Shown: piece after piece, positions 7,505 through 10,838 of the stretch
Layout: each line of letters begins with the position of its first letter
Numbering within the stretch: position 1 is the first letter of the stretch
Assembly (NCBI GenBank): GCA_018399515.1
Contig: JAGYOB010000378.1
Coordinates: 1-10,838, forward strand
Direction: 5' to 3'
Source of the DNA: Candidatus Nanopelagicales bacterium
Lineage (GTDB): Bacteria; Actinomycetota; Actinomycetes; S36-B12
Length of the DNA stretch: 10,838 nucleotides
Notes under the pieces: generated by a model
What the model was told of the DNA's origin: nothing
Seen by the model: only the letters and a program-made list of their open reading frames with translations
Databases searched by the model: none
Position numbers and translations under genes: made by a program

Positions 7505-7511
7505 TAGCCTA
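7505..7511. promoter_or_regulatory. Overlapping -10 boxes of a bidirectional promoter
   Basis: The heptamer TAGCCTA reads TAGCCT on the plus strand (7505-7510) and TAGGCT on the minus strand (7511-7506); both fit TANNNT. The plus box is 6 bases before the SDR ATG at 7517 and the minus box is 10 bases before the phosphatase GTG at 7495. The whole region between the two start codons is 21 bases, so both promoters must lie here or inside the opposite genes. Neither has a strong -35: TTGTCA at 7485-7490 is too close (14-base spacer). Confidence 0.55.
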
Positions 7512-7516
7512 CGGGC

Positions 7517-8443
7517 ATGAGCGGAATCTGCGCAGGACGCATCGTCATCATCACCGGAGCAGGGCGGGGGATCGGGCGCGAGCACGCGTTGGCTTTCGCT
7601 CGTGAGGGAGCCTCGGTCGTGGTCAACGATCTCGGTGGCGCGACCGACGGTTCGGGTTCGGACGCCGGCCCCGCTCAGCAGGTTGTCGATGAGATCCGCG
7701 CCATGGGGGGTGAGGCGGTGGCGAATACCGACAACGTCGCCGACTGGGATGGCGCCAAGGGTCTTGTCGATACCGCGCTCGATACTTTCGGTGGCCTGGA
7801 CGTCGTGGTGAACAATGCGGGAATCCTGCGGGATCGCATGTTCGTCAACATGACGGAGGAGGAATGGGATTCGGTCATCTCAGTGCACCTGAGGGGCACC
7901 TTCGCGGTCAGCCGGCACGCGGTCGACTACTGGCGGGCGCGCGCCAAGGCGGGCGAAACCAATGATGCGCGCATCATCAACACGTCCTCGCCGTCAGGGA
8001 TCTTCGGCAATATCGGCCAGGCTAATTACGGCGCGGCGAAGGCAGGCTTGGCGACGTTCACGATCATCCTGGCCGATGAACTCGGTCGCCTCGGAGTGAC
8101 GGCCAACGCCATCGCCCCCATCGCCCGCACCCGGATGACCGAGAACTTGATGGGCCTAATGGAGGACTCGACCGGCGGTGTGCAAGGTGGGGATTTCGAC
8201 GCCTTTGATCCGGCGAACATCTCACCGCTGGTGGTGTGGCTCGGCAGCCCGCAATCAGCAGGGGTCACCGGCCGGGTGTTCACCGTCGCCGGTGGCGAGA
8301 TCGGCGTCGCCGAGGCGTGGATCAAGGGGCCGGTCGCATCGAAGGACTCGCGCTGGGAGCCGGCGGAACTCACCGATGTGGTGCCGCAACTCGTCGCTCG
8401 CGCCCGGACTAACTCCGACATGGCCGGGGTGCCGCGCACCTAG
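7517..8443 (+). CDS. SDR, MFE-2-like 3-hydroxyacyl-CoA dehydrogenase
   Basis: NAD(P)-dependent short-chain dehydrogenase of 308 residues. Seen: cofactor motif TGAGRGIG at 13-20, NDLGGATDGSGSD at 37-49, NNAG at 99-102, VHLRGTF at 123-129, and catalytic Ser158, Tyr171 and Lys175 (YGAAK). The NDLGG-plus-GSGSD segment and the VHLRG motif, where classical SDRs carry a catalytic Asn, are typical of the (3R)-hydroxyacyl-CoA dehydrogenase unit of peroxisomal multifunctional enzyme type 2 (HSD17B4) and its actinobacterial single-domain relatives, some of which act on sterol side chains. The longer C-terminal tail (past 260) is also as in that group. A 3-hydroxyacyl-CoA or 17-beta-hydroxysteroid substrate is inferred. 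The start ATG at 7517 is fixed by the -10 box 6 bases upstream and has no Shine-Dalgarno sequence. Confidence 0.9.
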   Translation: MSGICAGRIVIITGAGRGIGREHALAFAREGASVVVNDLGGATDGSGSDAGPAQQVVDEIRAMGGEAVANTDNVADWDGAKGLVDTALDTFGGLDVVVNNAGILRDRMFVNMTEEEWDSVISVHLRGTFAVSRHAVDYWRARAKAGETNDARIINTSSPSGIFGNIGQANYGAAKAGLATFTIILADELGRLGVTANAIAPIARTRMTENLMGLMEDSTGGVQGGDFDAFDPANISPLVVWLGSPQSAGVTGRVFTVAGGEIGVAEAWIKGPVASKDSRWEPAELTDVVPQLVARARTNSDMAGVPRT

Positions 8444-8464
8444 CGCTGATCTTCAAGCAGCGCT
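8442..8464. terminator. Hairpin between convergent genes
   Basis: AGCGCTG (8442-8448) pairs with CAGCGCT (8458-8464), a 7-base stem with a 9-base loop, beginning inside the SDR stop codon and ending 4 bases before the transglycosylase stop. It could serve as a shared terminator for both convergent genes. There is no T-tract on either side, so intrinsic termination is uncertain. Confidence 0.4.
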
Positions 8465-8468
8465 TGCG

Positions 8469-9038
8469 TCAGGCGCGCACGGGATCGGTGAGATCCATGG
8501 ATGCAGCGCGTCGCAGGATGCGCTCGATGTAATCCTCGGTCTCGGTGAACGGGGGAACGCCCTCGTAGCGCACGACGTTATTGAATCCCGCGTTGTATGC
8601 GGCGAGCAGATTGATCAGTCGGTCACCGGGCACATCTGCCACCAGGCGGGCGTTGACGCAGTTCAAAGCCGCGGCCGAATGGATGGCATCGATGGGGTTC
8701 CACACATCGGCGACGCCGTCACCGTCACCGTCGATGCCGTACTGCTCCCAGGTTCCGGGCATGAACTGGGCCAATCCCTGAGCACCGGCCGGGCTCAGCG
8801 CCTGCTCATCCCACGAACTCTCCGAGGCGATCTGGGCGGCGAGGATCTCCGGAGGCACCAGGGAACATCGCTTGCTGGCGTCGAGGATGACCGAGCGGTA
8901 TTCGTCGGGCACGTTGACCACGGCGGCGTCTCGGACGCGGTCGTAGCCGCCGAGTGCGAGGAAGGCACCCGACGCGATGGTGGCGGTGAGCAAGGCCCCC
9001 GCGGTCACGGCGGCGACCACCCGGGTCAACGTCGACAT
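8469..9038 (-). CDS. Membrane-anchored or secreted SLT lytic transglycosylase
   Basis: Predicted peptidoglycan lytic transglycosylase of 189 residues acting outside the membrane. Seen: a hydrophobic N-terminal segment at about 7-30, read as an uncleaved anchor or signal peptide without a lipobox; the goose-type lysozyme/SLT core from about 58 to 165 with catalytic Glu73 in SESSW (72-76), GLAQFMPGTW at 88-97 and AAYNAG at 146-151. Two cysteines, Cys58 and Cys127, flank the core and could form a disulfide outside the cell. DGDGDGVAD at 103-111 has the D-x-D-x-D-G-x-x-D pattern of calcium-binding loops, seen in related actinobacterial transglycosylases. ATG at 9038 is chosen, with a -10 box 7 bases upstream; the GTG at 9047 overlaps that box. 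No LysM or other wall-binding domain is present. Confidence 0.9.
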   Translation of the reverse strand: MSTLTRVVAAVTAGALLTATIASGAFLALGGYDRVRDAAVVNVPDEYRSVILDASKRCSLVPPEILAAQIASESSWDEQALSPAGAQGLAQFMPGTWEQYGIDGDGDGVADVWNPIDAIHSAAALNCVNARLVADVPGDRLINLLAAYNAGFNNVVRYEGVPPFTETEDYIERILRRAASMDLTDPVRA

Positions 9039-9045
9039 AGTGTCC

Positions 9046-9051
9046 ACGGTA
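9046..9051 (-). promoter_or_regulatory. -10 box of the transglycosylase gene
   Basis: TACCGT on the minus strand, ending 7 bases before the ATG at 9038. No Shine-Dalgarno sequence lies between them, so the mRNA is probably leaderless. The -35 is not clear. Confidence 0.55.
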
Positions 9052-9064
9052 ACCCGGAGTGACC

Positions 9065-9070
9065 TACCGT
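9065..9070 (+). promoter_or_regulatory. -10 box of the GTPase gene
   Basis: TACCGT on the plus strand, 6 bases before the ATG at 9077. It is the same hexamer as the minus-strand box at 9051-9046, with 13 bases between the two, giving back-to-back divergent promoters. The bases GGAG at 9071-9074 lie too close to the ATG for an ideal ribosome site. Confidence 0.55.
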
Positions 9071-9076
9071 GGAGAC

Positions 9077-10279
9077 ATGGCCGCGCCCGGATCGCCGACC
9101 CCCGACCGCTCCGATGATCTGGATCGGGCCCGTGATCTCGATCAGTCGGGAGTCGCCGCGATGTTCACCCAGCGACTCGACGAGGCCTTCGCGGCACTGG
9201 GGTGCTTCAACCTCGCCGTTTTCGGCAAGACCGGTTCGGGCAAGTCCACCCTGGTCAATGCGATCTTCGGGGAGCAGGTGGCCCAGACCGGTGTCGGCCA
9301 GCCGGTGACCAAGGGGCTGCACTACCACCGGCATCCCGACGGGTTCCTCGGGTTGTACGACTCCGAGGGTTTCGAGACCGGGACCTCCGGTGATGCGATC
9401 TTGGCCGGGCTTCGCCAGTTGGTTGCCGAGCACCGCACGCTGCCGGTCGATCGCCAGATTCATGCGGCGTGGTATCTGGTGCGGTGGTCTGACCGCCGTT
9501 TGGAGATCCCGCAGGAATCGTTCATCACGGCACTGGACGAGTTGGGACTTCCGGTCATCGGGATCCTCACCCAGGTCCCCCAGCGCGGTGGCGACATCCA
9601 CCCCCAGATCCATCCCGAGGCGATCGAGTTCGCCGACTTCATCGCTTCACGCGGGCTGCCACTACGCCCGGAAGGTCGGATGATCCCCACCAATGCGCTC
9701 GCCGATCCCTTCACCGGCAGTGAGGTCTTCGGTCTCGATCACTTGCTCCAGGCGACCTACCAGGTTGTTCCCGAGGTCGCCACTGCCGCGTTGACTGCGG
9801 CGCAGATCCTCGACCGGGAGCGTAAAAGACAGGCGGCCCGACGAGTAATCCACCAGTCAGTCGCGGTTGCCGCAGGCGTGGGGGCAACCCCGATTCCGTT
9901 CTCCGACGCCGCGTTGCTGGTGCCCACCCAGGTGTCGATGATCGCGCGGATCACAGCCGCATACGGCTTGCCCGCGGGGCGGTCCAAGGCGCTTGCCACG
10001 GTTGCCTCCACCGTGTTGACCGGCGGCGCCACGATGGCCGGCCGGTACCTGGTGACGTCGCTGATCAAGTTCGTGCCCGGGGGTGCCATCGCGGGATCAG
10101 CGATCTCGGGCACCGTGGCGGCCACGTTGACCCGCGCGGTCGGAGCGGCCTGGATGAGCGTGTGCGAGCACGCCATCGATTTGGAACCTGGTGACCGGGA
10201 CGCGTTCCTCGCCGGCTCGGGGCCTCGGCAGCTGTTCACAGCCGCGATGAAACGAAGCGGGACGCCCGATCGCAGGTGA
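9077..10279 (+). CDS. P-loop GTPase with DUF697-like C-terminal region
   Basis: Predicted GTP-binding protein of 400 residues. Seen: P-loop GKTGSGKST at 50-58 followed by LVNAIFG; a switch-I-like stretch with GQPVTKG at 74-80 (Thr78); a G3-like motif DSEG at 95-98 where most relatives have DxPG; TNA at 205-207 in the G5 area; and, at the G4 position after strand PVIGIL, TQVP (165-168) in place of N/TKxD. The C-terminal part (about 255-360) resembles DUF697: AAGVGATPIPFSDAALLVPTQ at 265-285, MIARITAAYGLPAG at 288-301, then glycine/alanine-rich hydrophobic helices at 304-328 and 334-360 that may enter the membrane. Such GTPases of the Era/YcjX-like group are widespread but little understood. 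The start ATG 9077 fits the -10 box; a GTG at 9059 lies upstream of that box. The binding and target specificity are unknown. Confidence 0.85.
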   Translation: MAAPGSPTPDRSDDLDRARDLDQSGVAAMFTQRLDEAFAALGCFNLAVFGKTGSGKSTLVNAIFGEQVAQTGVGQPVTKGLHYHRHPDGFLGLYDSEGFETGTSGDAILAGLRQLVAEHRTLPVDRQIHAAWYLVRWSDRRLEIPQESFITALDELGLPVIGILTQVPQRGGDIHPQIHPEAIEFADFIASRGLPLRPEGRMIPTNALADPFTGSEVFGLDHLLQATYQVVPEVATAALTAAQILDRERKRQAARRVIHQSVAVAAGVGATPIPFSDAALLVPTQVSMIARITAAYGLPAGRSKALATVASTVLTGGATMAGRYLVTSLIKFVPGGAIAGSAISGTVAATLTRAVGAAWMSVCEHAIDLEPGDRDAFLAGSGPRQLFTAAMKRSGTPDRR

Positions 10280-10296
10280 CGCCAGCCTGGGGTTGC

Positions 10297-10302
10297 TACG
10301 GT
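10297..10302 (+). promoter_or_regulatory. -10 box of the alanine-rich gene
   Basis: TACGGT lies 6 bases before an in-frame GTG at 10309, the same spacing as at 3029, 7517 and 9077. It suggests the gene has its own leaderless promoter although it follows the GTPase by only 29 bases. No convincing -35. Confidence 0.45.
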
Positions 10303-10308
10303 CGGGGC

Positions 10309-10838
10309 GTGCAGCCGATGCTCGGCGGAGAGGCAGGTTCAGCGATGAAGAAGGTGTTCTTGGGTGCGGTCGCCCTAGCGGGGGCTGCTGCGGGGGTGGT
10401 GGTATGGCGGCGCCATCGAGAAGCCGACGAGGTGACCCGACAGGCTGACGCCTGGGCCCAGGGGTTCTCGCAGTTCGCTGATACCGCAGCCGATTCGGTC
10501 TCGACCGCGGCGACGACTGCCGCTGCGGCCGTGGATTCGGCGGCTCGGTCGGTCTCGGAGGCAGCCCACTCCGCGGCGCGCGCGGTGGGAGCGCCCGCCG
10601 AACCAGCCGATGTCGTGACATCCACCGCCGCTGCCGCCGGGGCTGCGGTCGCCGATGCTGCCGACGCTGCTGATGCGACCGCTCACGAGGCGGCGCAGCG
10701 AGCGCAGCGCGCCGCGGATGAAGCCGCTCGCACCGCCGGAACTGCCGCGCAGGCTGCAGCGGAGGCTGCAGCGGAAGATTCGGCTGGCGTGCCGACTCCG
10801 GCCGATGTCAAGCCGCCCGCGCAGAAGGCGCCGGCAGC
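10309..10838 (+). CDS. Alanine-rich membrane-anchored protein, 3' end beyond window
   Basis: Unrecognised protein; 176 codons are visible before the right edge. Near the N-terminus MKKVFLGAVALAGAAAGVVVWRR (start at Met13, one hydrophobic helix followed by arginines) looks like a single membrane anchor with the remainder in the cytoplasm. The rest is dominated by alanine with spaced Asp, Glu, Arg, Gln and Ser, e.g. AAQRAQRAADEARTAG, and should form long helices or a coiled rod; Pro/Lys-rich sequence (PADVKPPAQKAPA) begins at the edge. Two starts are possible: GTG at 10309 (leaderless, used here) or ATG at 10345, 36 bases downstream in frame, with GGAGAGG at 10327-10333 about 11 bases before it. 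It follows the GTPase on the same strand. Low-complexity composition makes homology calls unreliable; actinobacteria carry many short anchored proteins of this build with no known function. Confidence 0.7.
   Translation, partial: MQPMLGGEAGSAMKKVFLGAVALAGAAAGVVVWRRHREADEVTRQADAWAQGFSQFADTAADSVSTAATTAAAAVDSAARSVSEAAHSAARAVGAPAEPADVVTSTAAAAGAAVADAADAADATAHEAAQRAQRAADEAARTAGTAAQAAAEAAAEDSAGVPTPADVKPPAQKAPA
10752..10775 (+). repeat. Exact 12-base tandem duplication
   Basis: GGCTGCAGCGGA occurs twice in tandem inside the alanine-rich gene, keeping the frame and adding four residues (Ala-Ala-Glu-Ala type). It suggests recent slippage-driven length change in the helical tail. Confidence 0.8.

Noticed and set aside
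7496..7585. N-terminal extension of the phosphatase on the minus strand
   Set aside because: It would overlap the first 23 codons of the SDR gene and adds no conserved sequence; the GTG at 7495 directly precedes the first core strand.
8178..9062. Open frame of 294 codons on the plus strand across the SDR 3' end and the transglycosylase
   Set aside because: It is a shadow: the SDR frame and the antisense SLT frame both show catalytic motifs, and this one shows none.

Overview
The window is GC-rich, with tightly packed genes on both strands and no intergenic gap longer than about 80 bases. It carries no RNA gene, insertion sequence, integrase, CRISPR array or phage gene that I can recognise. 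The gene types (membrane alpha/beta-hydrolase of the PF10081 type, double-hotdog thioesterase-like protein, AMACR/Mcr-type racemase, single-domain rhodanese, DUF697-like GTPase) and several genes with a TANNNT -10 box only 6-7 bases before the start codon (leaderless transcription) point to an actinobacterium. I cannot name the genus from sequence alone.

Layout. Left block, minus strand (1-2951): a sugar-porter MFS permease (2951-1524), then a 106-residue rhodanese (1448-1128), then an acyl-CoA dehydrogenase (1115 to beyond base 1). A perfect 24-base palindrome of the CsoR/CstR operator type lies between permease and rhodanese. It probably controls the rhodanese and, through a 12-base gap, the dehydrogenase. 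Centre-left block, plus strand (3029-6963): a three-gene unit of a thioesterase-like protein, a 664-residue membrane-anchored alpha/beta-hydrolase and an alpha-methylacyl-CoA racemase with its catalytic residues intact. Centre-right: a low-molecular-weight protein tyrosine phosphatase (minus, 7495-6983) and a short-chain dehydrogenase resembling the (3R)-hydroxyacyl-CoA dehydrogenase unit of peroxisomal multifunctional enzyme type 2 (plus, 7517-8443) diverge from one tiny intergenic region, where their -10 boxes overlap on opposite strands. Right block: a secreted or anchored lytic transglycosylase (minus, 9038-8469) and a GTPase with an altered G4 motif and a hydrophobic C-terminal region (plus, 9077-10279) diverge from back-to-back -10 boxes. 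An alanine-rich membrane-anchored protein, cut by the right edge, follows the GTPase.

How the genes may work together: acyl-CoA dehydrogenase, racemase and 3-hydroxyacyl-CoA dehydrogenase-like SDR are three steps expected in oxidation of 2-methyl-branched acyl-CoAs (branched fatty acids or sterol side chains), with a thioesterase and a lipid-type hydrolase nearby. This grouping is inference. I see no clearly new system. The best leads are the sulfur-type operator over a rhodanese/acyl-CoA dehydrogenase pair, the two compact divergent leaderless promoters, the thioesterase/membrane hydrolase/racemase unit, and the unusual GTPase with its alanine-rich neighbour.
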